Source of the DNA: an uncultured Planctomycetaceae bacterium
GTDB lineage: Bacteria > Planctomycetota > Planctomycetia > Planctomycetales > Planctomycetaceae
Reading direction: 5' to 3'
Length of the DNA stretch: 64,000 nucleotides
NCBI GenBank assembly: GCA_943787265.1
Contig: CALSLT010000001.1
Coordinates: 62,001 to 126,000, forward strand
Under the pieces are notes generated by a model that had not been told where the DNA came from, searched no databases, and worked only from the letters and a program-made list of their open reading frames with translations. Position 1 is the stretch's first letter; every line of letters begins with the position of its first letter. Positions 1 to 8,768 of this stretch are shown here, piece after piece. Made by a program: the position numbers and the translations under genes.

Positions 1-278
1 CCTCGAATACGGTGATAAGCTAAGCCCGGAACGGAAAATCAGACAACAGCAAACAGGCAATAGCAGACATGCCGCCAGCCGTGGCTGCGAATCAAAACAC
101 GAACGTAACCTGTATCAGAAAAACCACTTACAAATCGACCAACATCAACTGGCGGAGCTAACGGCCGATCTACTCGTCGCCAGAACGACGGTCCGGAATG
201 ACTGAAACCAGAAAACTGGGCAACCTACGCAACAAAGGGGTGAGCAACCGGAACCGAAAAGCGACTCTACCTGCCCTA
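1..278. other. no gene recognised at the window start
   Basis: This stretch lies downstream of the minus-strand sulfatase. I see no convincing coding frame, tRNA or clear terminator hairpin in it. Confidence 0.4.
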
Positions 279-1781
279 TCACCCGTCGATATTCACTTCG
301 CGGGGCATTACGCCGGCACGCTGAAGTCGCACTTTAAACTCGCCCGTCGACTCCCCAGGACTTGGCCAGACATCGCTCGGAGTATGCGACTCATCCATCC
401 ACTGCCCGACCTGGCGAATCAATTTCTGATGCTGAACAGCAAGGTTCTGTTTCTGCTGTGGGTCGGTCGCGAGATCATAGAGTTCAACTTTTCCACCGCT
501 CTTTCGATGAGCAAACCAGTCGCCGGTTCTGACCGCCTGGTTCTGATTGAACTCCCAATAGAGATAGTCGTGCTTTGTCTGGCTCTTCGATTCACCTCGC
601 AATGTTGGAGCGAAGGAAACTCCATCAACACCAGGCACTGATGACGAAGGAGCACCAACCAGTTCCGCAGCTGTGGGAAGAAAGTCCCAGAATGCCCAGG
701 TGTGGTCATTGACCGTTCCGGGTTTGATTCTGCCCGGCCACCGAGCGACCGCTGGCACTCGAAAGGCACCGTCGTAGCTGTCGCCCTTTCGTCCACGAGT
801 CGGACCGAAGCTGTTGAAGTGCTGACCGATTGGCGTGACCGACTTATCTCGATCGTAGCCGTGCGTGCTATGCCCGTTGTCCGAAGCAAACAGAATGAGT
901 GTGTTGTCATCAATGCCGAGATGCTCAAGCAGCGCGAGCACATCGCCGACTCCCTGATCAAGTCGAGTCACCATCGCCGCCCATTCTTTGTGACCGATCG
1001 CCCACGGCTTGTCTCGGTACGGGCTAAGGTTCGGAGCGATCGCCGGCCCGTGCGGCAATGTATGAGCCAGGTAAAGAAAGAACGGTTCATCCTTGTGCTC
1101 GCGCAAAAAGTCGAGGGATCGAGCGTGAATCTCGTTGAACGAGAACTTCGCCTTCTTTGGATCAGCGATTCCGGCCGGAATCACTCGCCCGTCAGCGCCG
1201 TATTTGCTTTGCGCTTTATGGTTGTGACCAGCGTGTGCCGGGTAATCGACTCTGGTTGTGTTGTCCCAAAGAAACGGCGGGAAGTAGCTGTGAGCTTTTC
1301 GCTGATTCAGATACCCAAAGAACTGATCAAATCCCTGACGATTGGGAACCGCGTCAGGCTGCCCCATCAGACCGAGCCCCCACTTGCCGAACAACCCGGT
1401 CGCATAGCCAGCGTCGTGAAGAACTTCGGCGACCGTTACGTCATCTTTCGCCAGTCCCTCACGATAGCCCTTGTACGAGTTTCCTCGAACTCGCGCGTGC
1501 CCTGGATGCAGCCCCTGCATCAAACAGGATCTCGATGGAGCACAAACCGAGTTCCCGGCGTATGCATTCGTAAATCGCACTCCTTCTTTCGCGAGTCGGT
1601 CAATGTTCGGCGTCAGAATCTGCTTCTGCCCGTAGCAGCCAAGATCTCCCCAACTCAGATCATCCGAAATGATCAGCACAATATTCGGCCTGTCCGGCTT
1701 CGCGGCGTCCGTTACGCGCGGCACGACGCAAAACGACAGCAGCAGGATGACCATCCGAAATCTGAAGACTGTATTCAACAT
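279..1781 (-). CDS. exported sulfatase (formylglycine-dependent, family S1)
   Basis: This is a 500-residue secreted sulfatase that would hydrolyse sulfate esters, probably on a polysaccharide. A signal peptide covers about residues 1-26, ending near VTDAA. The first metal-binding acids are in NIVLIISDD (residues 33-41). The formylglycine motif CAPSR is at 80-84, followed by SCLMQG. GKWGLG near 133-138 and ASDNG near 300 are further typical sulfatase blocks. A GAGG stretch about 10 bases upstream supports the ATG at 1781. It lies 47 bases downstream of an SGNH hydrolase gene on the same strand, so the two may be co-transcribed and act on the same sulfated and acylated glycan. The substrate cannot be read from sequence. 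Confidence 0.95.
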   Translation of the reverse strand: MLNTVFRFRMVILLLSFCVVPRVTDAAKPDRPNIVLIISDDLSWGDLGCYGQKQILTPNIDRLAKEGVRFTNAYAGNSVCAPSRSCLMQGLHPGHARVRGNSYKGYREGLAKDDVTVAEVLHDAGYATGLFGKWGLGLMGQPDAVPNRQGFDQFFGYLNQRKAHSYFPPFLWDNTTRVDYPAHAGHNHKAQSKYGADGRVIPAGIADPKKAKFSFNEIHARSLDFLREHKDEPFFLYLAHTLPHGPAIAPNLSPYRDKPWAIGHKEWAAMVTRLDQGVGDVLALLEHLGIDDNTLILFASDNGHSTHGYDRDKSVTPIGQHFNSFGPTRGRKGDSYDGAFRVPAVARWPGRIKPGTVNDHTWAFWDFLPTAAELVGAPSSSVPGVDGVSFAPTLRGESKSQTKHDYLYWEFNQNQAVRTGDWFAHRKSGGKVELYDLATDPQQKQNLAVQHQKLIRQVGQWMDESHTPSDVWPSPGESTGEFKVRLQRAGVMPREVNIDG

Positions 1782-1828
1782 TTAGATCTATCCTCGCTCG
1801 ATGTACTTCTCGGCCGACCATTCCAGAC

Positions 1829-2671
1829 TTACTTCAACGCCTCTTCAATTGACTTCGCCACTTGCCGTCCAAGGAAGTCATACCCCTTACCGTTAAAGTG
1901 AACGTCGTCAGGATTCTGAAGCTCTCCCAAACGCGGAGTCACGGCCTCAAACAAATCATCCGTGGCAATGCCCTGCCTCTTCGCGACTTCCGCGGCAAGC
2001 ACGTTTCTTTCGACAATGGACGCTGCTCGAAACTTCTTCGCCGGAACGTCCGGAATCGGTGTCGTACTCGCCCAGACGACTTTCTTACTGACATTCTTCA
2101 TCTGTTCAACCAGTTGTTCCAGTCTCGCGGCATAGTCAGTCAGCGGCGTATTGCGATCGTGAATTCCAAAGTTGCAATGAATGACGTCCCACTCCCCATC
2201 ACCAAGCCAGATGTCGATCTTCTTCAGCCCCGTCGAAGTCGGCCCACAATTCGCGGGTGCACGATGCACGTTTGCCTTACCTGCGAGGTACTTTCGAACT
2301 GCCTGCGTGTAACCTCGAGATACCGAGTCACCAATAATCAAGACGCGTGGCAGGTTGGGATCATCCTCCACGAAGTCCCAGGCATTGGACTGGCCGGCCA
2401 CTTTCTGACGTTTGTGAATCGGCAGGTAGAACCCGCCAAGATTCTCCTGAAGGACTTTCTCCCACGCCTGTTGATCCGCCGGTAAATCGGCAACAAGAGT
2501 CTGGTATTCAGCATCCAGCACGGCCGCTCTGGCTGCCTTCTGTGCGGCCGTTTCCTTCGCATTGGTGGGCTCACTCTTGCCCCCTTGCGCCGAATCCTGA
2601 GCATCAACCGGCAACGTGAATGCCAGGCTAACAACCATGACAAGCAATGTGATTCTCATCAGTGCAAACAT
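1829..2671 (-). CDS. exported SGNH/GDSL-family hydrolase
   Basis: This is a 280-residue exported esterase-like protein. It has a signal peptide (about 1-24, ending VDAQ). The block I motif GDSVSRG places the nucleophile serine near 116. An asparagine/glycine block II lies in PANCG, a block III variant in NFGIHD, and the Asp-x-x-His of block V in DDVHF near 255-258. SGNH enzymes deacylate carbohydrates or lipids. Here the sulfatase immediately downstream suggests removal of acetyl groups from a sulfated polysaccharide, which is an inference. A low-complexity Lys/Ala/Glu-rich stretch (about 30-55) separates the signal peptide from the catalytic domain. ATG 2671 was chosen, and ATG 2659 is equally possible. 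Confidence 0.85.
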   Translation of the reverse strand: MFALMRITLLVMVVSLAFTLPVDAQDSAQGGKSEPTNAKETAAQKAARAAVLDAEYQTLVADLPADQQAWEKVLQENLGGFYLPIHKRQKVAGQSNAWDFVEDDPNLPRVLIIGDSVSRGYTQAVRKYLAGKANVHRAPANCGPTSTGLKKIDIWLGDGEWDVIHCNFGIHDRNTPLTDYAARLEQLVEQMKNVSKKVVWASTTPIPDVPAKKFRAASIVERNVLAAEVAKRQGIATDDLFEAVTPRLGELQNPDDVHFNGKGYDFLGRQVAKSIEEALK

Positions 2672-3109
2672 CGGTCGTTAGTTCCATTTCCCAAAAGTGA
2701 TCTCAACATGACGGCACGACATCTCGCATCAAGGCTTAAACCTTCAACAGAGTAGGCAGTGACCGATCCGACACACAAGGAGTCGCACTGCCGCAAGCAA
2801 GTTTGAGCCCCAGCCTGCACTATGTGAGTTTCGGCAGCACCGTGATCTCTGCATGGCTCGCGTTCGAAAACATTGCCATGCGTCATTGCAACCAGAAACA
2901 CAAAGAGCGAATCGTGAATAGGAAATTCACGATCATGCAAAAACCGGCAACGATGATTGACCGCCCCGTAATCCGTCGTCGTCTACCACGAGATCAAACT
3001 GCCGAGGCGAGGGACACCAACAGAAGTGAGGCATGAAAGCTTCCCAGAATGCTACCGAAGAGAAACTTTGCCACGCGCAGCGGCGAAAGCCGTTCGTTGT
3101 GAAACTCAC
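2672..3109. other. intergenic region upstream of blaI-type gene
   Basis: This holds the divergent upstream regions of the SGNH hydrolase gene and the BlaI-type regulator gene. Short open frames on both strands lack codon or family character, and I do not annotate them. No RNA gene was recognised. Confidence 0.4.
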
Positions 3110-3160
3110 TTGACAGTGACTACGCCTGTAGCCATACCATGGCTACATATGTAGTCAGTC
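3110..3160 (+). promoter_or_regulatory. putative promoter with BlaI-type operators
   Basis: TTGACA at 3110-3115 is a good -35 element. CATACC at 3133-3138 can serve as a weak -10 with a 17-base spacer. The perfect palindrome CTACATATGTAG (3143-3154) contains the TACA-NN-TGTA core known for BlaI/MecI repressors. A second imperfect copy, TACGCCTGTA (3121-3130), lies in the spacer. Both sites would block RNA polymerase, so the downstream BlaI-type gene is probably autoregulated. Confidence 0.7.
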
Positions 3161-3172
3161 CGGATTCGAAAC

Positions 3173-3550
3173 ATGCCAGAGCAACAACATATTTCCGATG
3201 CCGAGTGGGATGTGATGCAGGTCGTGTGGTCTGGTGGCCGTGCCTCTGCCGCAGATGTCATCAGCGAGCTGGCCGAAGACAAAGGCTGGAATCATCGCAC
3301 GGTTCGCACACTGCTGTCGCGACTCGTCGACAAGGAGATTCTCACGTATGAAGTCGATGGAAACCGTTACGTCTATAAGGCGAAGGTGACTCGGCAGCGA
3401 TGCGTGCGAAGCGAGGGGCGTTCCTTCGTCAACAAGGTCTTTGGCGGCGACGTGAAGTCCCTGCTGCTTCACTTTGTTGATGACTCGGACCTCGATGCAG
3501 AAGACCTGAAGAAACTGCGTGAAGCGCTGAAGTCAAAGAAACGCTCATAA
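3173..3550 (+). CDS. BlaI/MecI/CopY-family transcriptional repressor
   Basis: This 125-residue protein is a winged-helix repressor of the Penicillinase_R family. It has the characteristic start ISDAEWDVMQVVW, the recognition region WNHRTVRTLLSRLVDKEIL (about 42-60) and the wing GNRYVYKAKV. The C-terminal half (about 75-125) should be the dimerisation and cleavage region. It sits 49 bases before a large M56 metallopeptidase gene, the usual BlaI/BlaR1 arrangement, in which the peptidase inactivates the repressor. Operators overlap its own promoter. Planctomycetes carry many such pairs that are not linked to beta-lactamases, so the inducing signal is unknown. Confidence 0.93.
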   Translation: MPEQQHISDAEWDVMQVVWSGGRASAADVISELAEDKGWNHRTVRTLLSRLVDKEILTYEVDGNRYVYKAKVTRQRCVRSEGRSFVNKVFGGDVKSLLLHFVDDSDLDAEDLKKLREALKSKKRS

Positions 3551-3599
3551 CATAGATGAACGTCACGCATCCCAGCTCCTTAAGTCAAGTGGGCCCGCT

Positions 3600-6500
3600 A
3601 TGAGATTCGACGAAACAGCTCTGATGACGACATTCGATTTCTTCGCGGGGATGGCCTTCCGCGGGACGTGTGTGGCTATGGTGGCCCTTCTGTTCGTATT
3701 GGTCCTTCGAAAACACATTCGCCCCCAGATTCGATACTTATTGCTGATTCTGGCCTTCCTGCGGCTCGCTTTACCGGTTGCTCCAGCCAGTGGATTGAGT
3801 GTGTTCAATGTCCGGCCACACACCTGGTTCGCGGCCGTCGATGCTTTGGGCCCAGCCCGTGTGGTCGAGAGTCAGTTTGAACCAAACGCAGTTCCGCCCG
3901 ACAAACTGGCGGATCCGGTGCGTGCTCTGAACTCGATCCCTGTTGTAGCTGTCGATTCTCCGGTGGAAGAGGAAAACCAGCCCTCAAGAGAAAAGGATAT
4001 TGGCGAGTCCGCTGCTGAGGTTGATTGGACTCAGCCACCTCAACCCGGCGCGTTAGCGGCAATCGCCAACCGAGATTACCTATCGTGGAAAACCCTTTTA
4101 CTTGCTGTTTCTGGGTTGGGAACCGGACTGATTCTGAGCCGATCCCTAATCGCGACAAGTAAATGGAGAGCAATCCTCGCGCGAGCCACGAAGAACGCAA
4201 TCCTTCAGTCATGTGCAGACCAACTGCTTGAAGAATTGAATATCAGGCGGCCTGTTCGTGTCGTCATGTCGAAGGATTGCAATCAACCCGGTCTCTACGG
4301 GTTGCTGAGACCGGTTGTCATTCTTCCGTCCTGGTGCAGCGAGTTGTCAACGGAAAGCGTCCGGCTTCTTCTGCGACACGAGCTGACTCACCTGCGGCGG
4401 TTCGACCATTGGGTGTTTCGATTGACTCAGGCAGTCGCTGCGTTCCATTGGTGGAACCCGATTGTTCGCAGAACGCTGACGCAACTGCGACGCGAATGCG
4501 AACTGGCCTGCGACCAGGCCGTATTGAAAGCTCTTCCGGCAAAGGATCGCCAACAGTACGGACATTTGCTGCTTGAAGTCGCGGACAGACAGATAGCCAA
4601 CCGATCAAACTTCACTGCGATCGCGTTCTCGCCGACCGCGTTAACACTGGGCGAACGAGTCAACCAAACGCAGAATTTTTCGCAGTCGTCGTGGCGGTCA
4701 CGGCTAACGGCGGCTGTGTTCGTGGTCTCCGTCGCTGCATTTGGCTTAACCGACGGATTGCCTCTGCCCGTAAACGCGGACGAAGCGATTGGCACAACAG
4801 CAGCCCCCAAAACGCCAGCACCTGAAGTCGTCAATCTCAAGGGACATTGCGTCGATCAAAACGGGAACGCGGTCCCTCACGTCTATGTGGGTGTTTACGG
4901 TGGCCGGTCCACGGCAGAGCCTGTGATCAAGATCGCTGAAGGTGGTACAGACAAAGAAGGGCAGTTCCATATCCAGGGAACGCTGCCTGAATTGCTTCGT
5001 GAACCTTCCGCAAGCCCTCTCCAGGTGGTGGCTGTTTTTTGGAAGCGAGGCGGCCATGCGACGACCATGATAGAGTGGACCGGCGAGGCCATAGACGACA
5101 GTTTGACCGTCGTGACGGATACCAAAGTCAAACGCATTCAGGGCCGTGTTATCAACCATCTTGGGAACCCCGTGCAGGGAGCAACCGTGATCCTCCCCAA
5201 CCGGCTCTACGCCGCCATTCCGACTTCACACTATGGCCTGACAAATGTTGAAGGCCAATTCAACATCCCGAATTTGCCATCTAAGCTGGAAGCGAAAACC
5301 CTGTGGGTTGCCCATCCAGGTTTCGGGCAGATGGAATTCCGCCACTCGGAAGCCCTCTCGGATGTTCGCACTGCGCCGCCGTCTGTAGTGGACTCTCCCG
5401 TTGGGGAATCAGGAAAGCTCGATGGAGGCGATCTTGCGAATCAGGTGCCGTTCAAGACCAAGGCTGCTGCTGCTGCCGCTCCGTCATCATTACTGACAAT
5501 CACAATTCCGAAACCGGGAGGAATTGAAGGGAAGGTTATTGATTCAGCATCGCAAAAGCCGGTGAGCATGTGCGTGGTCTCGGCATGGAGCAAAGATCGC
5601 AAACAGTTCGCGCAGACTCAAACCAACAAGCGAGGAGAGTACCAGCTTCGCGTGTTTCCCGGTGAGTACACACTGACTGTTGTGGCAGGAAAAGCGGAAC
5701 TGGAAGTCGAAAACCGAGTCACCATTGAGGCAGGCAACACTGTCACCGCCAGTGCCATCAAGATCAGGGACGAACGTTCAACAAGTCCAAAGCGAAACAC
5801 TCGTGTCGCTTGGTTCACCAAGAAACCGGATCGCATCGAAGTCGCTGCAGCGAAGAGCCGTGAATACCAGTTCGGTGAAGGTTCAGACGAGGTCGATGCT
5901 GAAGCGATACGACTGCTGAGCGTCCTTAAGGAACAGCAGGACAACCATAAAACCGGCAGCGACGAATGGGCAGAGACAATGAGGTCGCTCATCAATCTAG
6001 GATCAGCAGCAGTGCCACAGCTATGCGAAGACCTCGACAGAACCGACCAGAAGGACCGGTCGATGTTGAGGTCCCTTCCGTTCATCCTTCGAGGAATCGG
6101 CGACACACGAGCCGTCCCCTCGCTGATCCGAGCCATTCCACGTTGCTTTGGCAGAGACGGCAGCGACATGGGCTACCGTTGCGAGGATCCCGACCTCTTA
6201 AGCTTCATGCAGAAGCACGACCATGGGAACCGCAACGCGTTGCTGGGGCCAGACAATGATTATTCGTGGGGGCGGCCCGTCAACGAGGTCTTCCCTGCAC
6301 TGAAGCAACTTACCGGGCGTGGAGACGGAGCGTTTACGCTGGCTCACGTCTCTTCGCGAAAAAGTGGCCGTCACAACGTGCTGGGGCAACGGCTCTACAA
6401 CCAGTCCGCGGTGGAATGGGCCGCATTCTGGGAAGAGAACTGGAACAAGTTCCTGGACGACGAAAAGTTCCGCTTAGTCAACGTGAAACCGGTTAAAACT

Positions 6501-7103
6501 GGCGAAATGCCAACAGTGCCGTCCCGCGATGTTCCATTCAAGATTAGTTCGGGGGAAAGCAATGGCAGTCTTGCTTCTGTCCTGTCTCCGTCGGGACATT
6601 TCGTCTTCAGAGATCTTGACACAGGGTTGCGAGGAGACCTGCCAGAGCAGTTTCGTAAATTGAGTCGTGATCAGCGCATCGAACAAATGGACCGAATCAT
6701 CGCCTGGGCACGAAAGTATGGGTTCGACCTGATGGGCAGCGAAGTTGAGCATGACGGAGTTTCGACATACGTCATTCGGGCCATTGATACGGAAATTTCG
6801 GAGATTTCGAAGAACGACTTCGACAAGCCAAACTCCATGAATGCAATTGCGTCGCGAGGCCGAAAAATTGAGAAGATCATCGCTCATTTCGACGCCGCAG
6901 CGGAAAAATATGATTACTCAGCGGCCGGCTATTTTTGCTTCGTCACAAGCGAAGGAGTCCCAGGAAAAATGCTGCTGGGCGTCCCGATCACGAGCACAAA
7001 CCTGATTGCCGGATTCTCTGACCACACCAGGAACGAATTCATGCACACTGGAATTTACCTGGGACGCCGGTACGCATTGAAGTGGTTGAAGATTGGGCAG
7101 TGA
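3600..7103 (+). CDS. M56 (BlaR1-like) membrane metallopeptidase with long extracytoplasmic extension
   Basis: This 1167-residue protein is probably the sensor/protease partner of the preceding repressor. Membrane segments lie near 15-35, 40-60 and 165-185. The zinc motif HELTH is at 260-264, followed by ECELACDQAVL, which supplies the third ligand. Another membrane segment (about 367-385) ends the M56 part. The rest differs from classical BlaR1. About 405-520 and 520-600 and a segment near 640-725 resemble carboxypeptidase-regulatory (Ig-like) domains (motifs such as GNAVPHVYVGVYG and GNPVQGATVILP). A HEAT-like stretch follows (about 780-870), then an uncharacterised C-terminal region. There is no penicillin-binding sensor domain. 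ATG 3600 was chosen, with ATG 3624 as an alternative. Confidence 0.88.
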   Translation: MRFDETALMTTFDFFAGMAFRGTCVAMVALLFVLVLRKHIRPQIRYLLLILAFLRLALPVAPASGLSVFNVRPHTWFAAVDALGPARVVESQFEPNAVPPDKLADPVRALNSIPVVAVDSPVEEENQPSREKDIGESAAEVDWTQPPQPGALAAIANRDYLSWKTLLLAVSGLGTGLILSRSLIATSKWRAILARATKNAILQSCADQLLEELNIRRPVRVVMSKDCNQPGLYGLLRPVVILPSWCSELSTESVRLLLRHELTHLRRFDHWVFRLTQAVAAFHWWNPIVRRTLTQLRRECELACDQAVLKALPAKDRQQYGHLLLEVADRQIANRSNFTAIAFSPTALTLGERVNQTQNFSQSSWRSRLTAAVFVVSVAAFGLTDGLPLPVNADEAIGTTAAPKTPAPEVVNLKGHCVDQNGNAVPHVYVGVYGGRSTAEPVIKIAEGGTDKEGQFHIQGTLPELLREPSASPLQVVAVFWKRGGHATTMIEWTGEAIDDSLTVVTDTKVKRIQGRVINHLGNPVQGATVILPNRLYAAIPTSHYGLTNVEGQFNIPNLPSKLEAKTLWVAHPGFGQMEFRHSEALSDVRTAPPSVVDSPVGESGKLDGGDLANQVPFKTKAAAAAAPSSLLTITIPKPGGIEGKVIDSASQKPVSMCVVSAWSKDRKQFAQTQTNKRGEYQLRVFPGEYTLTVVAGKAELEVENRVTIEAGNTVTASAIKIRDERSTSPKRNTRVAWFTKKPDRIEVAAAKSREYQFGEGSDEVDAEAIRLLSVLKEQQDNHKTGSDEWAETMRSLINLGSAAVPQLCEDLDRTDQKDRSMLRSLPFILRGIGDTRAVPSLIRAIPRCFGRDGSDMGYRCEDPDLLSFMQKHDHGNRNALLGPDNDYSWGRPVNEVFPALKQLTGRGDGAFTLAHVSSRKSGRHNVLGQRLYNQSAVEWAAFWEENWNKFLDDEKFRLVNVKPVKTGEMPTVPSRDVPFKISSGESNGSLASVLSPSGHFVFRDLDTGLRGDLPEQFRKLSRDQRIEQMDRIIAWARKYGFDLMGSEVEHDGVSTYVIRAIDTEISEISKNDFDKPNSMNAIASRGRKIEKIIAHFDAAAEKYDYSAAGYFCFVTSEGVPGKMLLGVPITSTNLIAGFSDHTRNEFMHTGIYLGRRYALKWLKIGQ

Positions 7104-7198
7104 AACGACGTAAACGACCGTGGAATGCCGATACCGTTTACACCAGCAGCGGCCCCTCGATTTCCAGTCTTCGCTGATTGATCGGGCAGCGAAACGAA

Positions 7199-7375
7199 CT
7201 ACCCCGACGCCAGTGTCAGTATCCGCAAAATGAACCTGCCTGGCTCAACATCAAAACGCGACACGCTGCCTGCCACTTCGCCCGTTTGTAGACAGCCAAT
7301 CGCCTCGCCTTCGAACTGGGTGAACCATGATGCGATCCCCCAAGCGAGCGAACCGCCAACGCGGCTTGTTGTCAC
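7199..7375 (-). CDS. possible small or remnant coding frame, 58 residues
   Basis: The gap between the M56 gene and the AraC-type regulator contains an open minus-strand frame (7199-7393). Its translation has a protein-like tone: GGSLAWGIASWFTQFEGEAI, then FDVEPGRFILRILTLASG before the TAG stop. GTG 7375 is the only plausible start; an in-frame stop lies at 7394-7396. I recognise no family. It could be the 3' relic of a larger gene, a small protein or a coincidence. It lies directly downstream of the regulator gene, so it could also be part of a conserved intergenic repeat. Confidence 0.25.
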   Translation of the reverse strand: MTTSRVGGSLAWGIASWFTQFEGEAIGCLQTGEVAGSVSRFDVEPGRFILRILTLASG

Positions 7376-7428
7376 GACGCCGAAGACACTTCCTCAAGGA
7401 CGCAGTATGACGCTGCAATTACATGTTG

Positions 7429-8592
7429 TTAACGCAGTGTCTTTCGCGTTGCGGCGTTCCTTCGCAGCGTTCCGGGCGGAATCCCAAAACGTTTTTGAAA
7501 TGCTTGTGACACGGACGCTCCCGAGGCGAAGCCGGTCTCAAACGCAATGGATTCGATCGATTTGTCGGTGTCGAGCAACAATCGGCGCACCAGTTCGAGA
7601 CGCGTACGTCGGATTTCTTCGCCGGGGCTGCAGTTGAGCGTTTTGCGAAAACGTTGTTCAAGCGATCGACGTGACAGCAAGGTCGCTCGGGCTACATCCG
7701 AAACATCAATACCTTCGGACGCATGCTGGCGGATGTAACGCAACGCCGAAACCAGATCAGGATCATCGACGGCCAGAGTGTCGGTTGATTGCCTCGCGCG
7801 AATTCCCAACGGTGGAATTAGCTTTGTTCGTCGCGGAATGGATGCCCCATTCATCAGACGTTTCAGGACGCTGGCAGCCGTTTCTCCAATGTGATGGCTC
7901 GCCAATTCAATGCTGGAAATCTGAGGCGACGCCACGTTGCAAAGTAAATCGTCATCGTCGCCGGAAATGATGGCGATATCGTCGGGGACTCGAAGCGAGT
8001 TCATTGCACACACCTCGACGAGTTGACGAGCAGGCTGTGGGTCGCCGGCAAAAATTCCTACGGGCATCGGGAGTTTCTTTAGCCAGTCACGTACTCCCGA
8101 GTAATTCGTCAGCCATCCCGCAGCTTCGCTCTCAAACATTACGCACTGGCCACCGGTAGCTTCCACGGCGGCGCGAAACTCGTGGGCGCGCTGGTCTGAG
8201 TACCGACCAATCGATGGCGTGTAGCAGGCAAAGTGTCTAATCCCACGGTCTGCCAGATGCTCTACAGCCATGCGGGCTCTGGCACGATCGTCCGTTTGAA
8301 CGCGAGCGAACCAACTCTCTCGCTTCGAGGTGCTGGAAACGTCGACGACAGGCACAGCAAGTCTCTTCACGTGCTGAGTCATTGAACGATTTCGCAATGC
8401 AGCGATCACTCCATGTCCATTCCAGACATTCGGGACACGCAGCTTGCCGTGTCGATCACGCGGCGAAATCAGCACCGTCCAACCGCACTGCTGACCGAAG
8501 CGGCAGACAGATTCAACAATGTTGCGCCCCCACGTGTCTTCGGTTTCGACGAGGATGCCGACGTGCCAGTTCGTCGTTTTCGTGCGTGCCAT
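7429..8592 (-). CDS. XylR-type AraC-family transcriptional regulator
   Basis: This 387-residue regulator has an N-terminal periplasmic-binding-protein-like sensor (about 10-270, LacI/GalR fold, containing [18 protein letters not shown]). A C-terminal AraC/XylS double helix-turn-helix follows (about 285-380). The second helix-turn-helix shows [21 protein letters not shown], followed by [10 protein letters not shown]. This is the architecture of E. coli XylR, which binds sugars. It is divergent from the operon beginning at 8769, so it most likely controls that operon. The ligand is therefore probably a compound handled there rather than xylose. It starts at ATG 8592. Confidence 0.92.
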   Translation of the reverse strand: MARTKTTNWHVGILVETEDTWGRNIVESVCRFGQQCGWTVLISPRDRHGKLRVPNVWNGHGVIAALRNRSMTQHVKRLAVPVVDVSSTSKRESWFARVQTDDRARARMAVEHLADRGIRHFACYTPSIGRYSDQRAHEFRAAVEATGGQCVMFESEAAGWLTNYSGVRDWLKKLPMPVGIFAGDPQPARQLVEVCAMNSLRVPDDIAIISGDDDDLLCNVASPQISSIELASHHIGETAASVLKRLMNGASIPRRTKLIPPLGIRARQSTDTLAVDDPDLVSALRYIRQHASEGIDVSDVARATLLSRRSLEQRFRKTLNCSPGEEIRRTRLELVRRLLLDTDKSIESIAFETGFASGASVSQAFQKRFGIPPGTLRRNAATRKTLR

Positions 8593-8768
8593 AGCATGGT
8601 CCAGATTTGGAGTATGCGCAAAATCATAACGAAGCTGCGCAGGTGCGTAAGGTGCAATAACTAAGACCGGATAGAATTGCGGACGTAATCAAGCCCGCCT
8701 TTGTGATGAGACCAGGCAACTCGCGCTAAGCGGAGACGGGCGAACGAGCCTGCTGTTGGAGTCATCTT
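8593..8768. promoter_or_regulatory. divergent promoter region with repeated TGCGCA sites
   Basis: This 176-base divergent region between the XylR-type regulator and the DgcN-like operon holds TGCGCA at 8615-8620, TGCGCA at 8636-8641 and TGCGTA at 8644-8649. The first two are 21 bases apart, two helical turns. That suits a dimeric AraC/XylR-type protein binding direct repeats. The operator assignment is an inference; no clear -35/-10 was pinned down. Confidence 0.35.

Noticed and set aside
702..1901. Long plus-strand open frame (399 codons) opposite the sulfatase
   Set aside because: It is antisense to a clear sulfatase and has no domain, signal or start context. It is a shadow of the codon bias.
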